From Pararhizobium sp. YC-54 (lineage in GTDB: Bacteria > Pseudomonadota > Alphaproteobacteria > Rhizobiales > Rhizobiaceae), in assembly GCF_025847205.1 (NCBI RefSeq), contig NZ_JAOYTH010000005.1:1-64000 (forward strand): 64,000 nt of DNA. The letters are read 5' to 3'. This document shows, one piece after another, positions 38,001 to 45,592 of this stretch (the first letter of the stretch is position 1; every line of letters begins with the position of its first letter). The notes beneath the pieces were generated by a model. The model worked only from the letters and a program-made list of their open reading frames with translations, was not told where the DNA came from and ran no database searches. Position numbers and translations under genes: made by a program.

Positions 38001-38063
38001 CATGAAATACCAGACGAGAGACCTATGCTCGAGCGCCCAGTCCGAAAGGTTGAATTTATTCAC
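35010..38063 (-). CDS. RND efflux permease (AcrB-like), second system
   Basis: 1017 residues. GREEDPSFTIKTMV follows the first membrane helix, as in the first pump. Asp404-Asp405 in LLVDDAMIAVEMM match the proton-relay pair. It overlaps the second adaptor's stop codon as ATGA. Compared with the first pump it has the same overall plan but clearly different sequence, so the two are paralogues of one branch and not recent duplicates. The presence of two adaptors suggests a VexF/TriABC-like arrangement. Confidence 0.93.
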   Translation of the reverse strand: MNKFNLSDWALEHRSLVWYFMIMFAVAGAFAYLGLGREEDPSFTIKTMVIQAQWPGASAEEVTQQVTDRIEKKLQELDRLEHTRSITTAGQTIVFVDLLPDTNAQDVKPTWSRVRNLVDDIKHQFPQGVVGPFFDDQFGDVYGNIFAFTGDNGLSKRELRDFAENARTQILNIPDVGKVDIVGAQNEVIYLEFSTRKIAALGIDRADIVATLQAQNAVTQSGFVETGPERVALRVGGRFISEDTLRGINLRVNDRFFPLTDVATITRGYVDPASSLFRFNGKPAIGIAIGMKTGGNVVAFGEALEKTMTKIVEGLPVGVSVEKVSDQPKVVEEAVGGFTKALFEAVAIVLAISFISLGMRAGLVVAIAIPLVLAITFMVMFYTGISLQRISLGALIIALGLLVDDAMIAVEMMVARLEAGDSLTKAATYVYTSTAFPMLTGTLVTVAGFIPVAFNKSNAGEFTFSLFIVIGVSLVVSWVVAVLFTPLLGVIILPKTMKKHAEHKGRFAKAFSNLLQLCLRWRWMTIIATVVLFAGSIGGLSMVQQQFFPSSDRPELIIDWNLPQNSSIAETSRQMAQFEHEMLADNPGIEHWSTYVGRGAPRFVLSFDVQPADVSFGQTVIVTKGLDVRDKLKQQMEAYLQKTFPGTDAYVKLLDIGPPVGKPIQYRVSGENLQTVRGLAQNLGSIVGTYPSLRNIAFDWNEPARVVKIDVLQDKARQLGVSSQDIATALNTVVQGNAVTQVRDDIYLVDVIGRAAEKERGSIDTLLDLQLQSSSGQSVPLSSVAKFRYELEQPTIWRRDRVPAITIKAGIGDATQPATVVKALSDKVAAFEKALPAGYSLKVGGAVEESAKSQGPIAKVAPAMFVIMATLLMIQLQSFYRLFLVFSVAPLALIGVVVALLASNSPLGFVALLGVLALVGILIRNSVILIVQIEELRAEGMSAWKAVVEATEHRMRPILLTAAAATLALIPISHEIFWGPMAYAMMGGIVVGTALTLLFLPALYVAWFRIPREVEQN

Positions 38064-39157
38064 GGGCGTAGCTCCTGTGCGAGTTTCACTTTCTGTCCAT
38101 CGACAAGTTCATCGACTCCAGCGACCACGATCTCTTCCCCTTCCCGCAGCCCAGATAGAACTCTGACGGAACGGGTGACGGACGCTGGGGCGTCCAATTC
38201 AACGGCTCTCGGAGCGACGGTGGCTGTCGATCGGTCCACCACCCAGACCTGGCTGGCGCCGCCGTCACTGCGGATGGCTGAGAGCGGTAGCGCGATCGCC
38301 TGCTTCTTTTCTTCGACAAGCGGCGTCGCGGTGACCACGGCGCCGAGGCGGAAGATGACCGGCGACTGATCGATCGCGATTTTCAGCCGATAGGTGCGGG
38401 TGTTGGGATCGGCCTGAGGCGCGATCTCGCGGACGATGCCAATGGCTTGAATCCTGTTGTCAAGCTGGAGAGCCACATTGAAGCGGTCATCCAGGCGAAC
38501 GTAACTGAACTGAGCCTCCGCAACGTCGACGACCACGTCGCGCTGTTCGAGGCGTGCCAGTTTCAGGACCGGCTGCCCAGCCGAGATGGTCTGGCCCATT
38601 TCCGCGGAGGTGGCGGTCACGACACCGTCGAACTCAGCTCTCAGCTCCGAGTAGCCTAGCTGCTCGTGCGCCTTGGCGAGGCTTGCCGTCGCTTTTGCAG
38701 CATTGGCGGTCGCCGATTTGAGCTGCTGTTCGGCAAGATCGTGGTCCGCAATGCTCACCGCTTTGCTCTGGACGAGCCTTCGCTTGCGCGCCTTGTTCGT
38801 CGCGGCGTTCGCCAACTGCGCCTGGGCGTTGCGCAGTTCGGCTTCGGCGGTTCTGACCGCGAGCTGCAGAGTGAGAGGATCGATCTCTGCGAGAACATCG
38901 CCCTTGTAGACCAGGTCGCCGACGTCGACCTTGCGAGACATCATCCGTCCGAGCGTCCGGAACGCCAGGTCGGTTTCGATGCGGGCGCGAACCACGCCGG
39001 GGGAGCTTGCCACTTTGTCCTGTTGGGCCGCAGCGATGACGACTTTCACGGGACGGGGCACCGCCTGCTCTCCCGCGACAGAGTTCTGGTCGCAGCCCGC
39101 AAGTAGCGACACTGACAGAAGAAGAGGGAGAGAGGTGCATATGCGATTGAGGATCAT
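38060..39157 (-). CDS. RND adaptor protein, second in the operon
   Basis: 365 residues with a lipoprotein signal (LLLSVSLLAGC, Cys near residue 22). Barrel-sandwich strands (LAFRTLGRMMSRKVDVGD, GYSELRAEFDGVV) flank an alpha-hairpin rich in Ala and Gln (about 95-160). Its ATG lies one base after the first adaptor's stop codon, and it overlaps the permease start. As a lipoprotein it would be anchored to the inner membrane from the periplasmic side. Confidence 0.92.
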   Translation of the reverse strand: MILNRICTSLPLLLSVSLLAGCDQNSVAGEQAVPRPVKVVIAAAQQDKVASSPGVVRARIETDLAFRTLGRMMSRKVDVGDLVYKGDVLAEIDPLTLQLAVRTAEAELRNAQAQLANAATNKARKRRLVQSKAVSIADHDLAEQQLKSATANAAKATASLAKAHEQLGYSELRAEFDGVVTATSAEMGQTISAGQPVLKLARLEQRDVVVDVAEAQFSYVRLDDRFNVALQLDNRIQAIGIVREIAPQADPNTRTYRLKIAIDQSPVIFRLGAVVTATPLVEEKKQAIALPLSAIRSDGGASQVWVVDRSTATVAPRAVELDAPASVTRSVRVLSGLREGEEIVVAGVDELVDGQKVKLAQELRP

Positions 39158-39158
39158 C

Positions 39159-40223
39159 TCACTTGCCTTTCCAGGCGACTGCCTGGCCTTCCTTGAGGAA
39201 CTTTCCGCCTTCGGTGACGATCAGGTCTTGTGCCGCGATGCCGGCGGTGACGACGAAGTCGCCCTGGCGGTATCGGCCAACAGAAATCTTCCGGAGCGAA
39301 ACGGATTGGTCTTTGGTGTTGACGAGCCAGACGGCTGGTTCGCCGTCGGCTGATGCGATCGCGGTGTAGGGCAGCACGATCCCGTCACGCGGCGAGGCCC
39401 GCAGCTTGCCGACCACAGGCGTCCCAAGGGACCATGGCGTGCCCTCCTGGAGCCCCACCTTGATCCGGATCGTGCCCGCCTTCGTGTCTATGACGGGAGA
39501 GACCTCGCGTATGCTGGCGTGGATGTCGAGCGAGGGGTCGGAGACCGATGCGACATCCACCTCGCTCAGCGGCTGGCCATCCAGAAAGAACGCCTCGAAG
39601 ACATCAAACACCGCATCTCTCGGACCATCGTGGGCGAGCGTGAAGGCGGACTGGGCCGCTGAGACCACCTGCCCCGCTTCAATACCGCGGGCCGTGATGA
39701 TACCGTCCGCGGTCGCCTTCAATGCGGTGTAGGACAGCGCGTCCTTTGCCATCGCCAGCGCGGCCTCGGCGGTCTCGAGGGAAGCCTGCGCGCTCAGCAG
39801 CTCCTGTTGCGCATCGTCGAGCGTCGCCCTCGGAACAGCCCCCGACTGCAAGAGCGAACTTGCCCGGTTGTAGGCCAGTGTCCTCTGTGCGACGACGGCC
39901 TGCGCCGACTCCAGAGCGGCGCGGGCGACGCTGACATCTGCCTGTTGTTCCGTGTCGTTGAGCCGCGCAAGGACGTCGCCGGCTTTGACATGCGATCCCA
40001 CCTCCACCCTTCTCTCAAGAATTCGGCCGCCGATCCGAAAGGAAAGTTCGGTCTGGACCCGTGCCATCACCTCTCCGGTGATTTCCGCGCCCGGTTGATA
40101 CCGAGCGGCGGCCGCCGCAACGGCGCGGACCTGCTGAGGCGGCGGTGCCACTTCGGCTTTCTCCTCGCAGGCAGCCAGAACTGCGCAGACGAGACCAATT
40201 CCCAGCAATCGAAAGGACTGCAT
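39159..40223 (-). CDS. RND adaptor protein, first in the operon
   Basis: 354 residues, also a lipoprotein (VCAVLAAC, Cys near residue 19). The adaptor pattern is clear: LSFRIGGRILERRVEVGSHVKAGD, a hairpin rich in Ala, Gln and Glu (about 95-155) and DGIITARGIEAGQVV. It differs from the second adaptor throughout, so the two probably occupy different positions in one pump, as in TriA/TriB. GGAGC precedes the start. Transcription begins at the operator/promoter region at 40307-40379. Confidence 0.92.
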   Translation of the reverse strand: MQSFRLLGIGLVCAVLAACEEKAEVAPPPQQVRAVAAAAARYQPGAEITGEVMARVQTELSFRIGGRILERRVEVGSHVKAGDVLARLNDTEQQADVSVARAALESAQAVVAQRTLAYNRASSLLQSGAVPRATLDDAQQELLSAQASLETAEAALAMAKDALSYTALKATADGIITARGIEAGQVVSAAQSAFTLAHDGPRDAVFDVFEAFFLDGQPLSEVDVASVSDPSLDIHASIREVSPVIDTKAGTIRIKVGLQEGTPWSLGTPVVGKLRASPRDGIVLPYTAIASADGEPAVWLVNTKDQSVSLRKISVGRYRQGDFVVTAGIAAQDLIVTEGGKFLKEGQAVAWKGK

Positions 40224-40306
40224 TTTTGCTCCGGTATGGTTTGGGTCACAGAGAGAGCCGGGTTGTCCGGCAGCTCAAATTTGACGCGTTTAGCGAGGCA
40301 TCTAAT

Positions 40307-40379
40307 GTTGACAGCGACCACTTACGCTCCCGAGTGGACAATGTCAACATCGTTGAGCCAAAAAGTTGACAGGAGCAAC
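40307..40379 (-). promoter_or_regulatory. Promoter and operator of RND operon 2
   Basis: GTTGACA at 40307-40313 and its complement TGTCAAC at 40342-40348 form a 42-bp interval. The inner bases are also partly symmetric (CCAC/GTGG). A third GTTGACA (40365-40371) follows 17 bases later, ending GGAGCAAC. On the minus strand TTGACA-N17-TAAGTG gives a sigma-70-type promoter inside the interval, pointing at the adaptor genes. The arrangement is the same as at 41519-41591 by the TetR gene. Confidence 0.7.
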
Positions 40380-40428
40380 ACTCATTCGAAAAAACGGTTG
40401 CCGAGCCTCTTCCGACAAATCAGCGCTA

Positions 40429-40754
40429 CTATTGAAGATCGCTCGAGATCTCCAGAACACCGACCTTGACGACCGGCATGCCGTCATGCTCCGTGATCCA
40501 ATTTGAACGCTGATCCGTGTTGTCGAGCGGAGGTGTCGGCCAATCCGCGCGGGCTGTCCGCACCTCGGCCGATCCTACGAATATGTCCCGCAGCAGACGG
40601 GGCGGCATTTGCCGAAGCTTGCCCGCCCCGACCAACTCCCAGCTCGGACGGATCGACGATCAGCCGTCCGCTGCGGAGGTAGGTGGTTATAAGGCGAGTG
40701 AGTTGCACATAGGGGATCGGCGTCCTACGTCCGGACGCTCTTTGGGTTGCAAGC
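40429..40754 (-). other. Possible gene remnant, not identified
   Basis: An open frame of about 68 codons ends at 40429 and contains RLLRDIFVGSAEVR and WITEHDGMPVVKVGV. Upstream in another frame is LTRLITTYLRSGRL. The two could be pieces of one broken gene, but I do not recognise a family and the evidence is weak. The rest of the 40224-40754 gap holds the operator. Confidence 0.25.
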
Positions 40755-41378
40755 TCAGAGGATCGTCGCCATCTCGTCGAACGATAACCGCGGGCTGCGA
40801 GGGTGCAGCTTGGCGTCGTTGCCGTACCCAATGTTGATAACGACGTTGGCCTTGATCTTGCCGCGGGGAAAGAATTCCTGCTCGACCTTGGCGGGGTCAA
40901 AGCCGCCGATCGGCCCCGCATCCAGGCCCACGGCGCGTAGCGCGAGAATGAAATAGGCGACCTGAAGGGTGCCGTTTTGCCCGGCGCTTCGCGCAGCCAG
41001 GTCCGGATTGCCAGCGAACCAGCTCTTCGCATCGGCGTGCGGAAGAAGAAACGGCAGGTGTTCATAAAACTCCAGATCATAGCCCATGATCGCGACGACC
41101 GGTGCAGCCATGGTCTTTTCGACATTGCCGGGCATGAGCGCCGGACGCAGTCGCTCCTTGGCTGCCGTCGAGCGCAGGAAAAGCGCGCGCAGCGGCTGCT
41201 GGTTCACCGAGGTCGGCCCCATCTTCGCGAGGTCGAGCGCTTTGCGCAGGAGCGCGTCAGGAACGGGAAGTTCGTGAAAAGCGTTGTGGGTCCGCGCTTC
41301 TGTAAAGAGCTGGGCCATGGCGGCGGCTCCAAGCGGTTCGCCACGCCGTAGACCGTGGCTTTCGACATTGACATTCAT
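40755..41378 (-). CDS. Nitroreductase family protein (RutE/malonic semialdehyde reductase-like)
   Basis: 207 residues with AAAGGAA before the ATG. The pattern ARTHNAFHELPVPDALLRKALDLAKMGPTSVNQQPLR is that of the RutE/HadB-like FMN nitroreductases, and PIGGFDPAKVEQEFF fits their C-terminal half. The family reduces nitro groups, quinones or malonic semialdehyde with NAD(P)H. It is divergent from the TetR gene and shares the duplicated operator, so it is probably induced together with pump 2. Confidence 0.88.
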   Translation of the reverse strand: MNVNVESHGLRRGEPLGAAAMAQLFTEARTHNAFHELPVPDALLRKALDLAKMGPTSVNQQPLRALFLRSTAAKERLRPALMPGNVEKTMAAPVVAIMGYDLEFYEHLPFLLPHADAKSWFAGNPDLAARSAGQNGTLQVAYFILALRAVGLDAGPIGGFDPAKVEQEFFPRGKIKANVVINIGYGNDAKLHPRSPRLSFDEMATIL

Positions 41379-41518
41379 TTGGTTTTCCTTTGCGGTTTGA
41401 GGATCTGTGAGGAGTGCTCAGTTTCCGGAGGTGGTCGTAGACGACGTCACTCTCGTTGCGCGTCATGACGGATGGGGCCAGCGTGGCGGATTATTTGCAG
41501 TATTGGTCGGTAAATGAT

Positions 41519-41591
41519 GTTGACAGCGCCCACTTAGTGCTTAGTGTGGGCAATGTCAACTTCGTTTGCGGAAAAAGTTGACATGAGCAAC
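41519..41591. promoter_or_regulatory. Promoter and operator between nitroreductase and TetR
   Basis: GTTGACA at 41519-41525 and TGTCAAC at 41554-41560 span 42 bp, with inner GCCCAC/GTGGGC symmetry. A third GTTGACA is at 41577-41583, ending TGAGCAAC. All spacings equal those at 40307-40379. On the minus strand TTGACA-N17-TAAGTG recurs, facing the nitroreductase; the plus strand has a weaker TTGACA-N16-TAGTGT facing TetR. Confidence 0.72.
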
Positions 41592-41613
41592 TTAAAAACC
41601 TAAATGGACGGAT

Positions 41614-42300
41614 ATGACCCAAGACATTTCCACTAAGGAACAGCGGCCCTATCACCACGGCGACCTTCACAGGGTGATCGTCGAGACCGCGCTGGACGTT
41701 CTCAGCGAGTCCCAGAGCACGGAGTTCTCGCTTCGGGAGCTCGCGCGTCGGGCGGGCGTCAGTCACAACGCCCCGTACAAGCACTTCGCCGACAAGCGCG
41801 AACTGCTGGCCGCCGTCTCGGCAATTGGATTTGAATTGCTGGCGAAGCGCATGGCTGAAGCGACCAGGGAACTCGATAGTCCTCGTCAGAGACTTTCAGC
41901 AATGGCGCGAGCATATGTCTTCGGGGGCGTCAACAATCCGGCGCTCTACAGATTGATGTTCGGTGGCTACCTTGCCGGACAGGGCGAGAGCCGTCCGGTG
42001 ATCGAAAGAACCGCGGCCTACAATATGAAAGCTCTCATCGTTAGCGCGATCTCCGACGGCGCTCTCGGGCATCAAATTGCTGACACCCAGGCCAATACTA
42101 GCAAAATCGATGGGGCGATCCTTGTTTTCTGGTCCCAGATGCACGGTCTAACTTTGTTGCTTGTTGACCGCCTCGTCGGTCCCGGCGACAAGATGGAGGA
42201 ACTCACCGAGAGCGTCTTGCAAGGAATGCTCGAAGGACTGGTGAACAGCATCCCGGCAGTGCCGGAAGGTATCTGGGTGGGGCCTCCGCTAGAAGGGTAG
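41614..42300 (+). CDS. TetR family repressor, likely of RND operon 2 and the nitroreductase
   Basis: 228 residues. PYHHGDLHRVIVETALDVL and FSLRELARRAGVSHNAPYKHFADKRELLAAV (about 12-65) are typical of the TetR group with a WHG-type C-terminal domain. It is divergent from the nitroreductase, and the operator beside it recurs in front of RND operon 2, 1.2 kb away. This links the regulator to both transcription units and to its own promoter. Confidence 0.9.
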   Translation: MTQDISTKEQRPYHHGDLHRVIVETALDVLSESQSTEFSLRELARRAGVSHNAPYKHFADKRELLAAVSAIGFELLAKRMAEATRELDSPRQRLSAMARAYVFGGVNNPALYRLMFGGYLAGQGESRPVIERTAAYNMKALIVSAISDGALGHQIADTQANTSKIDGAILVFWSQMHGLTLLLVDRLVGPGDKMEELTESVLQGMLEGLVNSIPAVPEGIWVGPPLEG

Positions 42301-42395
42301 CAGAACCGATGTCGATCCCGTCGGCCGCGGAGCCTGCGGCGAGCGGCCTCGTCGATTTTCTGTGCCGCCGGGTTCGTTCCGAGAGGAGAATTCTC

Positions 42396-42893
42396 ATGGA
42401 AGCATACATCTCTGCCCTGACGGGTCTCGCAGGCGTCGCGATCGGCGGGCTAGCCTCGTTCGCCACTGCCTGGATGACGCATCGGTCACAGGTGAGGGAA
42501 AAGCTTCGCGAGGTCGAGGCGGCCAAGCGCGAGAAGCTGTTTTCGGATTTCATTGCCGAAGCCACGAGACTCTATGGCGATGCACTAAGCCATCAGAAGG
42601 ACGATGTCTCCGATCTCGTTCTGCTTTATGCACTGGTCGCACAAATGCGTCTGATCTCGTCTCGACCAGTTGTGGACGCAGCGGAATTAGCGATGGAACG
42701 AATTGTAGAAACCTACCTGACCCCCAATCGCTCCCTCTCCCAGACCGGCGCGATGAATTTTCTTCTCGATTTCGGCGAGGCTTGCCGCGAAGAATTGACG
42801 AGTGGGCGAGCATCCTCTTCCGCGAGCTTTATTGAACCTCGCGGGCAGGAAAATGCTCGACCTCCCACGCCTTCGCTTGCATCTGCTCGTTGA
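42396..42893 (+). CDS. Conserved single-pass membrane protein of unknown function
   Basis: 165 residues from the ATG at 42396 after GAGGAGA. One membrane segment (about 5-27, ISALTGLAGVAIGGLASFATAW) precedes a charged helical region (REKLREVEAAKREKLFSDFIAEATRLYGDAL), probably a cytoplasmic coiled coil. Similar short membrane-anchored proteins are common hypotheticals in rhizobia. The last 30 residues are low in hydrophobicity and may not be conserved. It lies 95 bp after TetR. Confidence 0.75.
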   Translation: MEAYISALTGLAGVAIGGLASFATAWMTHRSQVREKLREVEAAKREKLFSDFIAEATRLYGDALSHQKDDVSDLVLLYALVAQMRLISSRPVVDAAELAMERIVETYLTPNRSLSQTGAMNFLLDFGEACREELTSGRASSSASFIEPRGQENARPPTPSLASAR

Positions 42894-42987
42894 CGCTCCG
42901 GGATAAGAGGGCACAAGGACTCCTCCGCGGAGTTTAGCAGACTGACGGCTTCCAGGAGCTCGAGCGGGTAAGGTGAATGACGGCAAC

Positions 42988-43202
42988 GGGGGCGCATACC
43001 TGCCGCGCGCCTTATGGCGGCGTCATCGCAACCGTGAGGTCCGAAAGCGGAAATTATTTCCGCCAACCCCGCCGGTTGACTGATGCCCAAAGCCAGGGCA
43101 CAAAGATGGCATCCACGGTCGCTCACGGCAGGAAAAGATAGGGAAAACAAGGGCGATTTCGCTAAGTCATTGAAATCATGTGAGAATCCAGGTTCCCCAG
43201 CC
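42988..43202 (+). repeat. Dispersed repeat, copy D (short form)
   Basis: Bases 42988-43187 are identical to 3725-3924 of copy A. After CCAGGTTCCCCAGCC the sequence leaves the repeat, so the second half with GGCTGGGGACC is missing. This is the rightmost copy and marks the end of the cassette region. Confidence 0.85.
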
Positions 43203-43738
43203 ACTTTCTTCCTAAAGCATCGCTTAAGCGCCTCACGCGACGTCGGCGGACTAAAGCTTTTGCCACAATCCACCACTACGAAACCGCCTCACGGTGGCTG
43301 ACGTGGCGTTTTTAGCAAGGCCCAGCTCCATGGTGAGCGGCTGGCCTTGCTACCCGGCAATGACGCAGGCCTCGGTGTCCTCGCCCTCCAGTTCACCGCA
43401 CCGGCTCAGCCAGGCCGCGATGAGATTTACCGGGGCGCTACAGATGCGCGAGCATCGCGACGGCCGATGACGCGGTTGCGGATATCATTGGCAGAGCTGC
43501 CGTTTGAACGGCCCGAATACCGATGGCATGGACCCTCGTCCTTCAAGGCCCATTGGGCCGTGGCCCAACCCGAGGGGTTCGCCCCAATACCGGGTCAGCC
43601 CCTTAATGATTAACCATCTGGTTATGTGTCCTTGCTGAAATCCCAATTGTTGATGAACATAATATGCGTAGAAATTTGGCGGTCGTGTTCCAGCAATCCG
43701 ACTTGGTTCTAGGGAACTCACCCTTGGGAGGAATTTTT
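43203..43738. other. Gap with no recognisable gene
   Basis: After repeat copy D this stretch has short open frames on both strands but no family match. A promoter for the lipase-like gene is expected here; I cannot place it with confidence. Confidence 0.5.
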
Positions 43739-44983
43739 ATGATCAATTCTCTACGCATGAAATCGCCTGCACCAACATGGTCCGCCAGGATATTCGCCAG
43801 CTTGATGTTTTCGGTTTCGCTGGTTGCCGTGCATGGCGCGCAGGCTCAAAGCCTCGACCCCAATGTGAAGGATGGACCGCAAGGCTCGATATTCTGGGAT
43901 GATGTTCCGCAGGACGTCCCGGCTGACGCCAAGCGTGGTGACATCTACTGGGTGCAGCAACGGCAGGATGCTCCGGAAGGCTCCAAGGGATGGAACATGA
44001 TCTATGTTACCGAGGGTGCCGATGGCGCACTCACATATGTGTCGGGAGAAATTTACCTTCCGAACCAAGAGAGCAGTGGGCCCCGGCCACTCGTCCTATG
44101 GAACCATGAAACAGCAGGGACCCAGGATAGCTGTGCGCCCTCGCGCCGCAGTCTTGTCAGCGCCTATGGTCCGCGCATTCCGGCGCTCAAGGAATTGCTG
44201 GATCGCGGCTATGCCGTTGTCGGCAGTGACTATCAGGGCCTCGGCACCCCCGGCGCCACGGCCTATCTGAACGGTTTGGCACAGGCACATGCCTCTCTTG
44301 ATGCTGCCCGTGTTGCATTGAAATTTCCGGGCGCCAACGCCGATCGGCATTTCACCACCTACGGCTGGTCTCAAGGTGGACAGACGTCCCTGTGGGTTGC
44401 ACACATCCAGGAAACCTACGCACCCGAACTCGATCTTCTCGGCGTTGGCGCAATTGCGCCAGCCTCCCGTCATTGGGACCTCACGGAGTATGACCTGACC
44501 ACCACCATAACGGGCGGATACTACATTTCGCGCATGGCGGGTCTGAATGCAGGTCATCCCGAACTAAAGCTGCGCGACGTGCTTTCCGTCGATGGCCTTG
44601 AGATGCTCGAAAAAATGAGCGCCGGCTGCTGGGACATAGCCGCCGCGGCCGGTGGTCATCCGACCACTCTTTTCGCCAACCAAGAGGGACTTCAACCTGG
44701 AAAGCCGTGGCGCGTTCTGCTCGAGGAAAACGACAAGTTTCTTCCGGTCAAGAATGTACCATTCGTCTTCTTCCAGGGCGACAAAGACGACGCCGTGCCA
44801 GAGACCCTAACACACAAAGTCGCAGTAGACATTTGCGGGCAGTCAACATCGGTCGACTATCGCAAAAGCGCCGGTCTCGACCATGAAAACATTGTACCGG
44901 TCGCTGCTGCAGCCTTGCCGGAGTGGTTTGCCGAACGATTTGAAGGTAAAGCATCCGCCAATAACTGCTCAGCGCTCAAGTAG
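43739..44983 (+). CDS. Secreted lipase-like alpha/beta hydrolase
   Basis: 414 residues from the ATG at 43739 after GGGAGG. A Sec signal peptide covers about 1-37 (SLVAVHGAQAQ). YGWSQGGQ is the nucleophile elbow, GDKDDAVP carries the likely Asp and LDHEN the His, as in the secretory lipase family. The mature enzyme would act on esters or lipids in the periplasm or outside. No operon partner. Its position between repeat copy D and the core genes leaves open which region it belongs to. Confidence 0.85.
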   Translation: MINSLRMKSPAPTWSARIFASLMFSVSLVAVHGAQAQSLDPNVKDGPQGSIFWDDVPQDVPADAKRGDIYWVQQRQDAPEGSKGWNMIYVTEGADGALTYVSGEIYLPNQESSGPRPLVLWNHETAGTQDSCAPSRRSLVSAYGPRIPALKELLDRGYAVVGSDYQGLGTPGATAYLNGLAQAHASLDAARVALKFPGANADRHFTTYGWSQGGQTSLWVAHIQETYAPELDLLGVGAIAPASRHWDLTEYDLTTTITGGYYISRMAGLNAGHPELKLRDVLSVDGLEMLEKMSAGCWDIAAAAGGHPTTLFANQEGLQPGKPWRVLLEENDKFLPVKNVPFVFFQGDKDDAVPETLTHKVAVDICGQSTSVDYRKSAGLDHENIVPVAAAALPEWFAERFEGKASANNCSALK

Positions 44984-45592
44984 CCCTTGTTTTCACCAAC
45001 ACGTCCGGGAAGCGTTGGCAATGAACCAAGCGGGAAGGAGGCCAATTGCAGATTGGCCTCCTGTCGCAGCTGTGCTGGCGCTTCAACGCGCACATCTGCC
45101 TTATCGTATTGGTTATGAGACTATTCACGGCTTGGCTTGCCGTGCCAGCAATAGAGCTGTCCGCGGCAGAGGTTAAAAACAGACTGTTTGGCTCCGTTAG
45201 GCGCCGCCGCCTCCTGAATGAAGCAACCTCAAAAAAACAAACGGTCTCGGGATTCTTCGCCAAATGACCGCCTCTCCACCCCGTGACAGCCAGCAGCCCC
45301 AAATTTGGGTATCAATTGTCTGAAAAATCTGCGAAAGGCCTGTCGTCCGCAAGGACAGGACGCGGCTGCTATTAGATTTAGAATAGGGCCGGGCGGGCAG
45401 ATTGACGTCTCTCTCGCTGCCACGAAAGAACGTGGCCGTCCATTTCGACCGGCCCGCTATGCGCCAGTGCTCCCTGAAATGCTGCTCTTTTCAACGCCGA
45501 ACCCAGAGTTTCGGCTTGGTTTCCGGTTTCTGATCCGCCCCGCACAAGCAATGGGCGCTATTTTGCCGTTTTCCCCGATTGAGCTTGCTGGA
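44984..45592. other. Gap containing a strong hairpin
   Basis: A perfect 11-bp stem, AGGAGGCCAAT/ATTGGCCTCCT, with a 5-base loop lies at 45036-45062, 53 bp past the lipase stop. No T-run follows, so it may be an attenuated terminator or a 3' protective hairpin. The rest has no recognisable gene; the glycosyltransferase frame is open from 45305 but without a family match there. Confidence 0.5.
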
